Assembly (NCBI GenBank): GCA_949358305.1
Contig: OX442318.1
Coordinates: 5,380,501-5,444,500, forward strand
Source of the DNA: Strigamia acuminata
Lineage: Eukaryota; Arthropoda; Chilopoda; Geophilomorpha; Linotaeniidae
Length of the DNA stretch: 64,000 nucleotides
Direction: 5' to 3'
In this document: positions 10,727-22,824 of the stretch, piece by piece
Numbering within the stretch: the stretch's first letter is position 1
How the letters are laid out: the number at the start of each line of letters is the position of its first letter
Notes under the pieces: model-generated
Told to the model about the DNA's origin: nothing
The model's input: only the letters and a program-made list of their open reading frames with translations
Database searches by the model: none
Translations under genes and position numbers: made by a program

Positions 10727-13370
10727 TTAGTTTTTGTGATTTTTTTTTATTGCCATCATATTTATACTCAAAATCGAATCTAATAATTGCAATTCAATGA
10801 CTGCATGTGTGAATTTCATTGATTTCTTAACCTGTTGTGAATATTTCCATAATTTGCTGTTTACATTTTGCAGGTCTGAATTGACGACACTGGGAAAAAC
10901 AGCATCAGTTGTAAATATTCCAACCAAACTTAAATATTCAAACGTTGTACTAATTTGCATTTCTTCCACTTGTCCACAGGTTTCCACACCAGCATGAGTT
11001 CTGCACCAAAGAACTGAACAAACCTGGATGGGCCACTTGTAGTTGGCGTATTGGCGGAAACCATCGTACGCCAACAAACTGTAATAACCTTCGCTAATGT
11101 TGTTTTTTCTTAATTTGTAAGTTACATGGCAACAAACATCACTAGAATTTATTGATGTTTGAGTTTGTAGGTTGTGTAGATGAATGATGCTGAAGTTATT
11201 TAGATTTTGATAGTAGATTTTGTGGATGTTTGGTGAGGGTTTGGAAGAAGGTTTGTTGGTCATGGTGAATGGTTTGGTTGAATAATTTGATATTTTTTCT
11301 GGAGGTGGGGAAGTGCATGATGCAATTTTGTTCAAGTTGCTGGTTGGAACTGGTGAAGGACTTAGTGGTACGTCGGCGATGATTAGATGTTGGGTTGATG
11401 ATAAATCGAAGGATTCGTTTAGGGCGCCTTGTTGGGATGAATAAATGCCTGAGCCTAAACCAGCTTCTATCAAATAAATAAATGAATGAATGAATTAATT
11501 AATTAAATGAAAATAAAAGTTATAAATTCGTGGGGCTAAAATTGTAAGGGTTTTTTTTTTGGTAATTGTGAGAAATTTTAGAGATTTTAGACAAATTTTT
11601 GACGAATTTTTGAAGAATTTTTGACGAGTTTTTGACAAATTGTAGACAAATTTTCAGCAAATTTTCAGCAAATTTTTAGCAAATTTTTGACAAATTTTCA
11701 GCAAATTTTTGACAAATTTTCAGCAAATTTTCAGCAAATTTTCAGCAAATTTTCAGCAAATTTTTGACAAATATTCAGCAAATTTTTGACAAATTTTTAG
11801 CAAATTTTTGACAAATTTTCAGCAAATTTTTGACAAATTTTCAGCAAATTTTTTACAAATTTTCAGCAAATTTTTGACAAATTTTCAGCAAATTTTCGAC
11901 AAATTTTCAGCAAATTTTCGACAAATTTTCAGCAAATTTTGGACATATTTTCAGCAAATTTTTGACAAATTTTCAGCAAATTTTCAGCAAATTTTTAGCA
12001 AATTTTTGACAAATTTTCAGCAAATTTTTGACAAATTTTCAGCAAATTTTTGACAAATTTTCAGCAAATTTTTGACAAATTTTCAGCAAATTTTTGACAA
12101 ATTTTCAGCAAATTTTTGACAAATTTTCAGCAAATTTTTGACAAATTTTCAGAAAATTTTCAGAAAATTTTCAGTAAATTTTAATAAATTTTAATAAATT
12201 TGAGAATTACCAAAAACTGTGATTTTATATCCACGGGAATTCATAATTTTTCTGTATTTGGGGTCTTTATTCAACTAACTTTTCGGATGATGATAATTAG
12301 CGGCGAGGAAATTAATCCCCAATCCGCGAGCCCAACTTGCGAAAACCTGTGGTGCCAGACTAAACGGCAGTTCACTATTCCAAGACGAAGTAAACACAAC
12401 ATTTTGTGCACCTTTATCCAACACAATCCCAACAGACGGTTCATAAAAATCGACGTCAAAGCAAATAAAAGTGGCAATCTTAGTAAAACCAACATCAAAA
12501 ATGGGATACTCGGGTTGTAACGGTCTATCCAGATACATTTCTTCATTAAACAAATGACTTTTATGATATCTTCCCACCAAACTTCCATTTTGACCAAACA
12601 CCACATTGGTATTGAAATAAAAACATTCTCTCTCATCCTCCATCACACATTTCTCTTCGGTCAACAAATTAGCGACCAAAACCATCGAATAATTTCTAGC
12701 CATGCAACTGAGCAAAACTAAGATCTGAAATGAATTAAATCAATTAAATGATGAATTTTGGAATATTTATTTAATACAGTCGAAACTATAACGAAAAATT
12801 GATTTGTTATAACGAGAATTCTTTATATCGAAATTTTTTAACATGGTGTTCTATGGCCAGTCAACCAAACCAGCCATTTTTAGGTATTCGACTATTCGTT
12901 ATATCGATAATTCGTTATATCGCGATTCGTTTTAAAGAGTTTCGACTGTATTATTATTTTCACAATCACTCGAATGTTTTCTGCTGGAATTTCTGCATCA
13001 GTGCATGGATTCCATTGATTTTTCTCAGGAATATGTTGCAAGTATGGCTGGATTGTATTTCTTGTTTGGTCCAAAGCAGCCCATGATGTAAGCCCATATT
13101 CAGGAAAAATAATTATTTGAGTTTTCTGAATATGAAATAAATTTATTTTATTTTTAATTTAATTTTTGCTTTTATTTTAAATTTTTTAGTTACCTGCTGA
13201 GCAGCTTTCATCACATATTCCTCAAACCTTTTTGCATTATGCAGCAAAATTTGTTCGGGGTCTGCGTAAAGAATGGCTGAAGAAGGGAACTCCACTACAG
13301 CAGCTCTAAAGGTATGGGATTTTACTTGTGTGCTTACTAAGCTAAGTATTGCTAGAGTTATCCAGCGCAT
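10727..13370 (-). CDS. Vanin/pantetheinase-like amidohydrolase 1
   Basis: Family role: secreted or membrane-anchored nitrilase-fold amidase (pantetheinase or biotinidase). Exons 13370-13194, 13125-12970, 12724-12280 and 11466-10727 give 505 residues. A signal peptide (residues 1-18) is followed by the nitrilase domain. The catalytic triad is intact: Glu68 in IIIFPEYG, Lys166 in GRYHKSHLF and Cys199 in ATFICFDVDF. The C-terminal vanin domain starts at GLGSGIYSSQQGALNESFD. The last intron holds a 600-bp satellite, and intron 2 lies beside a MITE with TACAGTCGAAACT ends. It is the most diverged member of the cluster and keeps the intron between exons 2 and 3. The substrate cannot be told from sequence. 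Confidence 0.85.
11575..12190. repeat. 22-bp (11+11) satellite in vanin-1 intron 3
   Basis: About 28 copies of CAAATTTTCAGCAAATTTTT plus GA, alternating CAGC and TGAC half-units. Variation is confined mainly to the CAGC/TGAC/TTAGC positions. It lies entirely within the intron between exons 12280 and 11466. Open frames on the plus strand through it are artefacts. Confidence 0.85.
12775..12950. mobile_element. MITE with TACAGTCGAAACT terminal inverted repeats
   Basis: Ends are TACAGTCGAAACTATAACG and its rough inverse AGAGTTTCGACTGTA, with TA at both junctions, as in Tc1/mariner-type insertions. The interior repeats TTCGTTATATCG motifs. Diverged copies lie at about 23217-23325 and 26296-26346. 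There is no coding capacity. It sits in vanin-1 intron 2. Confidence 0.65.
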
Positions 13371-13949
13371 TGTGAAATGACAGTCATTTCAATGGCTGAT
13401 AACAGGTGTGTGGGAATTAGTGGCACTAGATGGCAGCAGCTATTTAGTCAATATTTTCTATGACAAGGTTTAACGTTGTGTGCAATTGATGCGAGTTTGT
13501 GTCATTGCCTTCTCTAGATTTTGCTCTATCTTTAAATCAAGGCTATGATTTTTCTGAGTACATTTTATTGTAAAGATGTCTTTGATCCGGGGTTCCGCGG
13601 GATTTAAATTAGTTTTAAATTAGAAAGAAAACTCATTTTTAATTCAATCATTTATTCCAGGGGTTTCCAAACTTTTTAGCATCGCGCCCCACTTTTTAAG
13701 CAAGGCGATCTTCTGCGCCTCACTTCATCTACTAGTGCATTAAATTTTTAAAAAATATATTACTAAAAAAAAAAAAATTTTATATAATTTTGCATAAAAC
13801 TTTGTATAATTTTTTATATAATTTTATATAATTTTGCTTAAATATTTACAAAAGTTTGCAAAATAAGCTTGTTTTATTTAGGCATGTATGATGGGTGCGC
13901 CCCACCAATAACCAGCTTGCGCCTCACCGGTGAGGCGGGCCTCACTGAT
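13371..13949. other. Vanin-1/vanin-2 spacer with hAT-like MITE fragment
   Basis: From about 13658 the text CAGGGGTTTCCAAACTTTTT resembles hAT-type non-autonomous element ends. A matching GC-rich segment (GCGCCCCACCAATAACC, GCCTCACCGGTGAGG) runs to about 13945. No gene is seen in the spacer. Confidence 0.45.
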
Positions 13950-16800
13950 TTATTCACTTGATACATTTTTGTCTCTGGAGTACACTCGAGCATAAATGCT
14001 TGCACTTTTCAAATGATGCACATCCTCTAATTTAATTACCCATTCTGATTTTCCATCAGCACAGCTTGTATGCACGAATTCCCAATTTTTAACCAACTGC
14101 ATGTCAGTATCGACAATACTTGGAAAAACAACGCTTTGGTTAATAGTGGCTCTCAAAGTCATGCTATTGAAAACTGTGGTTGAATTAGTTGTGGCCAGTT
14201 GTGCACACGATTGAATATCATGTATGTTTTCACATCTCATAACTGCACAGGTTGTCATACCTGCATGGAAGTAATCTATAACGTGGACTCCGTCGTAGGC
14301 TATAAGAGCATAAGTTGCAGAATCATCGTTTTTCATCATATCGTAGTGAAGATTACAGCATGTGCTGTTATGGCACAGGATTGCAGATTGGTCATTCTCA
14401 TCTAGTGGTATTTTGGTGAAGTTTTCAATGTTTTGGTAGAATACTTTATGAATAGGAGCAACTGGTTTTGATGATGGTATTCTGGTCATTTCAAATGGAA
14501 TGAATGAAGTTGGTTCCATGGCTTGATTTGGTTCTTCATTAGAGTGGTTTTCCACAGAACATTCTGATTGGTCTTGAGGAATTGGAGACGGGTGTACCGG
14601 TAATTCGGCTATCAGAAGGCTACCGTTCTTTGCTATATCCATGGTATCAGCGACGGCACCTTCTTGCGATGAATAAATACCAGTTCCCAAGCGGCCATCT
14701 GGACATATTGAGAAAATTGGCAATTAATCTACAAATCAGCAGTAATTTTAGCAAATCAGCAGCAGATCTAGCAATGAGAAGGATGTCGGCCATCCGGGAT
14801 ATAAACAGATGCAACTTTAAGCTAGGTTCACACTTGTGTTCACACTAGATGCAATGCAAGAAAACTGATGCAACGCAAGCTGCTTGCGTCGAAAAATTCT
14901 TGACGTTGACGCCAATTCCTGCTTCAACTTCAAGTTGAAGTATACTCGAGTTGCACTCAAAAAGGCACCTCACAATGTGTACTCCCATTGGTCGGGTCAG
15001 TTTACTACTAACTCCAGACTGTATACTACTACTAGGAGAAGTAGTTTTGTTTTTTATTTATTGTTGTGATTGTTATGACTAATTTAGTTGATGTTGTTTT
15101 GATTTTATTTAATAAAAAATGTTATTTCCATCATTAAAATGAATTTTTACACATTAAAAAATGTCAAACTCATGTTTGTTGTGTTTATTGCTTACATCGT
15201 CTGGAAGTTTGAATTTTAGGTCGTTGCCTAGGCAATCGATTGCAATGTCTGTACATTGTAATGCAATTCTGGTGTTTGGGTTTACTTTTCCGGATTGCTA
15301 CACCAGTAAACTGGCTCGACCAATGGGAGTACACATTGTGAGGTGCCTTTTTGAGTGCAACTCGAGTATAAGCGACGCAACGCAAGGAAAGATCTTGCGG
15401 CCAACCAATCACGATCGACTCGAACTCTCGTCGATTCACGACTGGTTGGAGAGACATTGCCACATGGAAACAGGCTGGCATTTTCGGATTCTGAAATTAG
15501 TTCTAATTATTTCAGGACTTACATTGTGGCTTGTAGTAATTGGAGACTATTAGATTGACTGCCAGTCCACGTGCCCAGCGAGAGAAAACTTGCACTCCTG
15601 TTATAAATGGCATTTGGTTTCCCCATGCTGTTGAGAAAATAATGTTTCTAATGCCTTGTTCTGTCACTAATTTGATTGCAGGATCTTCATAATAAATATC
15701 AAAACATGTAAATGTGGCAAATTTTATTCCATCGATATCGAATGAAATGTACTCCGGCTGCAGATAGAAAATTCTTATTCTAGTATTCAATACCTAAGGT
15801 TGTGTTCTTGGATCTCTTACCTCAATAGCAGCATCTAATAAGGGTTCAAAAAATAAGTGACGCTTGTGGTATCTTGCAATAAGGGTTCCATTTTTATTGA
15901 AAACAATATTAGTGTTGAATAGATAGAATCCATCAGCAGGACAGTTTGAGTCATCTTGCCTGTTACAGGATTCATAGCTGACTAAATTCGCCAGAAGAGC
16001 TATTGAGTTGTTGTGGGCTGCACAGCTCAGAATTTGAAGAATCTGAAAATGAATTTTATTGTAAATTGCTGAAGCCACACCGGTACTTACCGGTAGAGGA
16101 ACCATTGGTTCGTTAAAATATAACTACCGGTACCTGTGAATTGGTGTACTGGTTTGGATTTAGGCATGGATTCCATGATTGTTTTGAGGGATCTGGAACA
16201 TGTTGAGTAAAGGGAACCAACTCGTTCCTTGTGGAATAAAGATCTTCTATTGATGAAAGACCAAATTCAGGGAAAACTATTATTTTGGCACCCTGTGTGA
16301 AAACAGTGTCTATTATAGACATTTAGCACCAATCAAAGTAATCAAAGTAATCAACTAATCGCTCATTTAATGAAACCCCTTATTATTTCAAGTAGACTTT
16401 GACCGATATCGATATTTTGAAGTATCGCCGATGCCGATAATCGGCAATCGAATATCGGCCGATACCGATACCTGTACCGATATTAAGCAAAAAAATATCG
16501 GATCCGATATCTGTAAATATCGAAACATCGGCCGATAGCCGATACCGATACTGGTATCGGTCAAAGTCTAATTTCAAGTGTACTCACGTTTTCTGCTGCT
16601 TTTGCAGCATATTGTGAATATCTGTTAGCATTTTCTAGTAATATTTCAATGGGTTTTGCGTTTTCTGGTATTACAGGTTCATATTCCACAGTAGCAACTC
16701 TGTAAGTAGTTTTGGCGATTAATTCTTCCCCTAAACTGACAAGTATCGATGAAAATATGAGTGGGAAAAGAAAATATATTGGTTTGATGACAGCCATCAT
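13950..16800 (-). CDS. Vanin/pantetheinase-like amidohydrolase 2
   Basis: Exons 16800-16588, 16292-16134, 16042-15821, 15757-15523 and 14698-13950 give 525 residues. It has an N-terminal hydrophobic signal (PIYFLFPLIFSSILVSLG) and then the nitrilase domain. The triad is intact: Glu80 in IIVFPEFG, Lys184 in ARYHKRHLF and Cys216 in ATFTCFDIYYEDPA. The vanin C-terminal domain begins at GRLGTGIYSSQEGAV. This is the ancestral-looking five-exon structure, with separate exons 2 and 3. Intron 4 contains a large foldback element, and intron 1 contains a GATATCG foldback plus a fragment of another MITE. Expected to be secreted; the substrate is not predictable. Confidence 0.88.
14825..15440. mobile_element. 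Foldback element in vanin-2 intron 4
   Basis: Inverted arms of about 67 bp at 14940-15006 and 15305-15370 share CTCGAGTTGCACTCAAAAAG and ATTGTGTACTCCCATTGG sequences. The outer flanks carry repeated GATGCAACGCAAG-type motifs. A one-arm relic lies at about 26345-26395, and a diverged relative at 63249-63470. No transposase is present. Confidence 0.65.
16324..16382. mobile_element. Terminal fragment of the AAGGGGTTTCATT MITE
   Basis: Matches one end of the element at 17778-18269 (TCAACTAATCGCTC then ATTTAATGAAACCCCTT). It is only a single end, directly abutting the GATATCG foldback. Confidence 0.65.
16394..16569. mobile_element. GATATCG-rich foldback MITE in vanin-2 intron 1
   Basis: Ends AGACTTTGACCGATATCGA and TGGTATCGGTCAAAGTCT are inverted. 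The interior is a run of CCGATACCGATA / ATATCGGCCGAT motifs, which are themselves palindromic. A fragment occurs at 4888-4922. Non-coding. Confidence 0.7.
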
Positions 16801-17153
16801 TAAAACTGATTGCTTGTCAGGCTTTTTTCTCGGCTATTTAACTTTGAGTGTTGAAATTTTCCAAGGAAAATGTGTTGCAATCAGTTTTAGGAAATCGGTT
16901 GGGGAAAATAATTTCTTGTTTAACATTTAAATGTTTCAAGGAAATGATTTTGATTAAATAAGTTAGTTGTTACCTTTTATCTATTTCCTGGCAGTATAAA
17001 CACAATTCAAGTAAAGCATGAGTAGGAGTGAGCATTATCTGTGAAATTGAGAACAGCTGTACTTTAGATCTTTGACCAGCTGAGTTGACTGCAGTTTATT
17101 GGCCCCAGCAATAAAGTTGTGACAGAATTTATTTGTAAGACTTTTCCACATTA
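16801..17153. other. Vanin-2 upstream region
   Basis: Upstream flank of vanin-2 on the minus strand, so its promoter should be here. No TATA box or other motif is confidently assignable. No gene is seen. Confidence 0.4.
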
Positions 17154-17507
17154 CAGTAGAGCCTCGATTATCGAAACATCGGTTATACGAATTATCGGTT
17201 ATCGATTTTTTTTACTGATTTTGATCGGATTTTTAATCGATTTTTAATGCTTTTTGACGATTTTCACATATTTTAAATCAGTTTTTAATGTTTTTGGACG
17301 ATTTTCACATATTTTAAATCAGTTTTTAATGTTTTTGACGATTTATTGCCATTTTTAGTCGGTTTTAATGCTTTGTAACTATGTTTTAATGACTTTATTT
17401 TCATATGCAGTACAATATGTGTATAAACCTAACGTTCGATTATCCGTACAATTCGGTTTTATGAACACCCATGTCCCCAATTAGTTCGGATAATCGAGGC
17501 TTTACTG
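17154..17507. mobile_element. Pogo/Tigger-like MITE
   Basis: Ends CAGTAGAGCCTCGATTATCG and CGGATAATCGAGGCTTTACTG are inverted, and TA precedes the left end. The terminal sequence resembles known pogo/Tigger-type ends. The interior has repeated TTTTTAATG units and no ORF. Confidence 0.7.
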
Positions 17508-17777
17508 TTTTAGAACGTATACTTCGATGTGATGAATTAAGTGTAAACATTTATTCATTAGATTTATTCACTTCATTTTTGTTTGGCATTGTGCCACACC
17601 AAACTGATACACCAGCATTGGTGAATTTTATTTAAAGGAAAATAAATTACAATAATTTAAAATCTTCTTAAAGAATACAAAGTGGTTTCATGAATTAATC
17701 CATTACAGTTTCAATTCACATTTTAAAAGTTATGCGGTCAACTTGATATCGTAAAACTTATGCAGTGATTTGGTATT

Positions 17778-18269
17778 AAGGGGTTTCATTAAATGAGCGA
17801 TTATTGTGATTAGTTGATTATTGCAATAATCGTAATCACTCAATTATTGAGGACCCAACAAAAATCTGATTATGTTATTATTGCTCCGATGGGCGGAATT
17901 GTTTAAATTGTAACCTAAATACGTTGCAATTGTTTAAAAAAAGTTTCTACAAATAATAATTACAACTACCTAACTGTTTCATGTGTTCAGTTTAACCTAA
18001 ACTGAGCAGACTTTGTTATATTATAACCTTGTGTAGTTGAAGCGGGTCTGGCGCCGCCATTTTGGTTTCAGTTGATAAAGCACTTGTAATCGGCCCAAGT
18101 CAGCAGAAAATCATGGTTTGGGGTGATTAATTGATTAGTTGCTTAGTTGCTTATTTGATGAAATGATTATTCTCGGGATTGGTTGAATCCAGTCACATGA
18201 CACATGAAGTAATCGACTAATCAAAGTAATCAAAGTAATCAACTAATCGCTCATTTAATGAAACCCCTT
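17778..18269. mobile_element. 492-bp MITE with AAGGGGTTTCATTAAATGAG ends
   Basis: Left end AAGGGGTTTCATTAAATGAG and right end CTCATTTAATGAAACCCCTT are perfect inverted copies. Sub-terminal TAATCAAAGTAATCAAC repeats follow. TTA flanks both sides. Non-coding. Confidence 0.75.
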
Positions 18270-18390
18270 ATTATAATATGATATCATCATTGTGTGACGG
18301 TTAATCAGTGCAGAAACGTGCTTTAGTTTATTTAGATGGCATCATTATATTCTCTAAGACATGGGAAGATCATTTAGTATATTCTAGAAG

Positions 18391-19630
18391 CTAATCCTCG
18401 GAAAGTTTACGTCGCTTATAGGCTGCAACTAATTCAGGCAATGTAGCTTGACTAGCATTTAGTTGATACTGACAACATCCAAAATGATTGCCATCAGTAA
18501 TCGGCATAACGGTAACTCCACAACAGTATTCCGTGTCTTTTTTCGGCAACTCCAAGTGACAACACTCACCTAATTTGTCTTTATGAAGTTTACTTATATA
18601 CTGCCTGGACAATTTATCCCTTAACCAGCAGCATGTGTCTTTCTCAGGATCATAGACCCCACTTCCTGGACAACATTGTAGATTTTGACTCTGTGGTGTC
18701 AACACATCATCACAACATATCTCCTCTTTTGAGTATGTAGAATAACTCTGGTTGCCACAACAGCGATTGTGGTGGCTTTTCACCTTATTTATGGAAAATT
18801 GCTTGTACTCTGGATATTCACTTTTGTCTGGTAAGACCCTTCCATAGCAACACAGCTCCTCAGTTGCATCAATAACCTGGTCACCACACAGCATCTTATT
18901 TGGACCTGGAGGATCAATAATTGTGCCATTTTGCTTTATGCAAACTTTTTTGTCTCTATTGAATGGAATTCCATTGCAGCATCCATTATCTGTTGGTTGG
19001 GTTTTAGTTACAATAACTGCAAGTTTGTCTTTGAAGCAGCATACTTCTTTGACTGGATCGAATGCTTTGTCGATGCAACAACGAAGATGTGCTCCGGGAA
19101 CAATTTTTCCATCACAACAGATACTTTGATTGAAGTAGATGATTTGCTCTCCACAAGTGGACACCAGCAAGTTATGTGTGTCAATATGGGGAGTCGTGAA
19201 GAAACGTTGTCCTCTTTTGAAGCTAAGTGACCGAAAGCCCTCTTCGCCGAAACCCGAAGTGACAATCTTCGAATAGCAGTCGTGTGTCTGTGGGTTGTAA
19301 GTTTGGTTTCCACAGCATTTCTCAGTGCCTTGTTTTGGGTAAATGTTTGGGAAGCAACACAATTCATTTAGTGGATCATATGTTTTTTCACCACAACATG
19401 AAGTAGAGTTTGTTTTGTCTCTTGTGTAGAGTATACCATTGCAACATATTTGTGTTGCCACCGAATAAGTTTGATTCAACGGCCGGCCAATTTCGACTAG
19501 GTGGAAAATGAAATATAGAATGCTGGGTAATTAGAATTTGGTTGTTTCACTTACTTATGATTTGTTTTTCATCAGTGGCATCACAGTTTAGTAACCATAT
19601 AAGACATAAGTAAATGGGCAGCAGAGTCAT
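18391..19630 (-). CDS. Galaxin-like di-cysteine repeat secreted protein 1
   Basis: Galaxins are secreted matrix proteins defined by tandem di-cysteine repeats; the function of this protein is unknown. Exon 1 (19630-19555) encodes a signal peptide (MTLLPIYLCLIWLLNCDA). Exon 2 (19496-18391) encodes the rest of the 393 residues. It contains about 16 CC pairs in repeats of the form CCG-x-x-x-Y-D/N-P-x(4-8)-CC, for example TSCCGEKTYDPLNELCC. No membrane anchor is apparent at the C-terminus (KRRKLSED). It is the first of four tandem paralogs with an identical two-exon design: a short signal exon, a phase-1 intron, then one large repeat exon. It lies between vanin-like genes on the same strand. Confidence 0.75.
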
Positions 19631-21173
19631 TTTTGCAGGCTGTGAGTGCTTTGCATGAAAGTGGATGTGATTTTGAATGAGCCTGAGGAAGTCTTTTCCT
19701 TTAAATGGTAAAAAAAAAAACGTGAATTCTATTTTCGTCTGGTGTATTGAACACACAATAAATGACGTAAAGAAAATAGTTTTTGGATGAGATCATTTTT
19801 GCAAATAATTCAGCAAAATATCTTGCCTTTGTGGTGTGGACGGATGCTGAATAATAGGTAGTGATGTCATTTTGATGAAAAGCCCACCACAAGTGATGCC
19901 CAGGAATAAAATGTTGTCCTAGACATTGTTTATGCAATTAAAAAATTCGGTTTGTGATTCTGCTGGAATTCTAGGTAGATTAATTGGTAAAGCACCTGTC
20001 TGACTCTTGGCTCTGGACTCTTAGGGATCCGAGCTGATTTATTTTTTTTAATTATAAATTTGGAGCAGGGAGCAGATAATGGATTTTTGATAACAAACAC
20101 TGGAATGAAATATGGCTTTAAAGGTGGAAACACAAGGGAGCGGGTAAAATTTAAAAGCTTGCTTTTACTTGAAAAAGCAGCTAAAAACTTGCCCGCTTGA
20201 GCAAACACAAGTTTGCGTTTTTATTCAAAGCTTTGTATTGAAGCGAGCTTGTACTCACCCGCTCCGACCAAACTGAGTTTGATTTACCAGCTTCAAGCTT
20301 GCTGGTGTTTTGGCCATGTGACTTTGACAGCCAATCAGAATCGTGAGGAAATTCTTGGAGGAGATTTTGGCGGGAATTTCTGGCTAGCTACCTAGCTAGC
20401 TTGAGTTTGCCAATTCAGCTGGTAAGCCAAAAGCGGGTCAAGTGAGCTTGTAAATGACTTCGTCTTTAAACTTGTACTCGCAAGCTTTGGAATTTTATCC
20501 GCTCCTTTGTGTTTCCATCTTAAGAATATTGTCCAGTCATCCAGTTACAAAATCTCCAACAGGAAAAACTAATTGTTCAGTTACAAAAGAATTACATTAT
20601 TTTCCTCGTATTGGTTTTCCCCTGTTTAAATATTTTATAGTCTGTTCGAGGTTGTGTTTTTACCTTAGAGTTGTAAATGTTCCAAAAATTCATGTGAAAA
20701 TGTGTTGTCCTGCCAACTTGAGGAACATACTCCAAGGTTAATGTTTGATATACACCACATGTCCATATGTTGACACTAAAGACAAAAAGAATAAACAGAA
20801 AAGTCAATTTTATGGTTTGCGTGTGTAAGCTTGAGGAAGTCTCCTGCTGGATGGAAAAAGTAACCTTGAAAGCTATTATACTGTGAGGTGTGTTCAGCAG
20901 GAAATTGATGACACGCATCATTCATTTTCAGAATAAGGTTAATACAAATCTCCATAAATATTTCAGCAAATTCCCATCAATCATTCAAGTATAACGAAAG
21001 CATATCCAGGATGTTCCAAAATGTAGAGCTGAGAATTTTTTTTAAATCTTTCTTCAAAAGTAATGAAATATGGTAACCGGGAAACAAAATTTTATTCACC
21101 AAAAATGAAAAGTTCAATTTCCCAGACACGTGACACACAAAACAACATTTAGAATATTTTGTACGGCACATTT
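19631..21173. other. Spacer between galaxin-like 1 and 2, with a foldback
   Basis: Holds the foldback at 20116-20524. A weak tRNA-derived head (TTAATTGGTAAAGCA near 19980 and GGATCCGAG near 20027) may be a decayed SINE. No gene is seen in the remainder. Confidence 0.4.
20116..20524. mobile_element. Foldback MITE with CTTTAAAGGTGGAAACACAA ends
   Basis: Inverted ends CTTTAAAGGTGGAAACACAA and TTTGTGTTTCCATCTTAAG, followed by inner inverted AGCGGGTAAAATT / AATTTTATCCGCT. The interior has AAGCTTGC and GCTAGCT palindromes. A related half element occurs at about 35160-35240. Confidence 0.65.
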
Positions 21174-22824
21174 TTACAAAAAAAAAAAAATAAGTATGTA
21201 AAGCCAAAAACCCCATGGAGGCAATGCCATCATCAGCTTGGAACTGAAGTTACCGGAAACCGTCGAGTAAACGGACTCCGTGGTGGAATCTGTGGTACCA
21301 GCGATAATATTCTTCTTAATATGTTGTAATTTCTTGAAAAGCTCTGCATGAAACGAATTCTCAGGGGCCTTGTAGGCAATTATTTCATCCAATGACGCTT
21401 TAGTACCATTGACATTATATTCACAGCAACCGGATTGACCATCGGGTGATTTTGGAATAACGGAAATGCCACAACACGATTCTTCTGTCGGGTCGTACAC
21501 GGTCAAGTAACAACACGGTCCAAGTCTGTCTTTGAACAATCTGTTCTTTGACTCTGAATTGACCTTATTGTCATAACTGCAACAGGTGGATTTTGTTGGA
21601 TCATAGGGACCATTGCCAGGACAACATTTCCATTCCGGAGAATTAGCGAACAAGTTGTCGTTGCAACAGAATTCTTCCTTCTTCGAATAACTCGTTGTTC
21701 CACAGCAATCTGTGTGATTGTTTTTCGTTTTGGTCACAATCTTTTTGTCTGGACAACAGATTTTGTCTCTTGTGTCAATAAATTGGTCAACGCACCATTT
21801 TTGATTTTTATCCGGGATATCTAGGATTTTACCGGAGTCGGATGCAACGCATACTTGCCGAAGAGGATCGAAAGGTTTGCCATTGCAGCAATCTGCCGCG
21901 TAATTAACTGAGGGTATAACGACCAGGTGGTCATTACTGAAACGATTGAAACAGCAATAATTATTTTTTTGGTCGTATGCCGTTTCTCCGCAGCAAAGTG
22001 GATTTTCTAATCCTGATGATGGGATTGCTTTTCCTCCGCAGCAAATGCTGGTTTTTAAGTCGACAGCACCGTTTCCGCATGGAAAGTAATTTCCTTCCGT
22101 TGTTGGTACTAGAATGAGTCTATCTTGTGTGGCTAAAGTTGAGCCGTCGTTGTTAAAATTGGCTTGATCAACGTAGACGGTGCAGATGTGGGTTTTAGAG
22201 TTGTAAAGGTGATTGGAGCAACATCTCAATTCACTTGTTTTTGAAGTGATGTAATCGTTACAACAAAATTGCGTTTCTCGGTTGTAGATTTGGTTTCCGC
22301 AACAAGATGTCTGTAGATATGGTTTTTTGTGTGTGATGCCATTGCAACAGATTTGTGTGGCAGAAGCATACAGCTGGTCTGAAGGTCTTTCAATTGTAAC
22401 TGAAAGGTATGGAAAATAAAGATTATTGCTTTCATGAAATAGATTGATTAATAAATAATTAAATGATTAGATATCTGAAAATGTAAAGGCAAACTTGAAA
22501 AAAAAGTGCTAATTTAGTCAGTTATGAGTAGCCATCTGGGAACTATTTGCACTCTGTGTAGCCTGTGTAGCCTGGGCTAACAGGCTGTCTGGATGGAGAA
22601 GGGAATTTAACATTACTGGGTATAGGTTGGGCCCAGCAAACCTGCCCAGACTACACGGCTCCCTGGACGAGTAGTGTCTGGTCTGTGCGGAGTAGTAATT
22701 GTTTTTTAAATGACCACTTACTTTTATATTTTGATTTGTCAAGTGTTTCACAGACCAATAGCTGTGTGAAAAGAAGTAAATAGCCTGTCTGCAAAAGTAT
22801 CACATATTTTGTTTGAAAAGCCAT
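21174..22824 (-). CDS. Galaxin-like di-cysteine repeat protein 2, possible GPI anchor
   Basis: Exons 22824-22722 (signal peptide, FQTKYVILLQTGYLLLFTQL) and 22399-21174 give 442 residues. The di-Cys repeats follow the same order as its neighbours: TQICCNG near the N-terminus and CCPGNGPYDPTKSTCC later. SCCGISVIPKSPDGQSGCC comes near the end. Unlike the others it has a C-terminal extension of about 50 residues rich in Ser/Thr, ending in a hydrophobic run (PPWGFWLYILIFFFL). This looks like a GPI-attachment signal or tail anchor. Cell-surface retention is therefore inferred for this paralog, while the other three look freely secreted. Confidence 0.75.

Noticed and set aside
12200-12520. Plus-strand 106-codon ORF
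   Set aside because: Antisense to vanin-1 exon 3, which has the family motifs and splice sites.
19975-20045. Possible tRNA gene (TTAATTGGTAAAGCA with GGATCCGAG)
   Set aside because: No acceptor stem or complete cloverleaf could be folded; at most a decayed tRNA-derived repeat.
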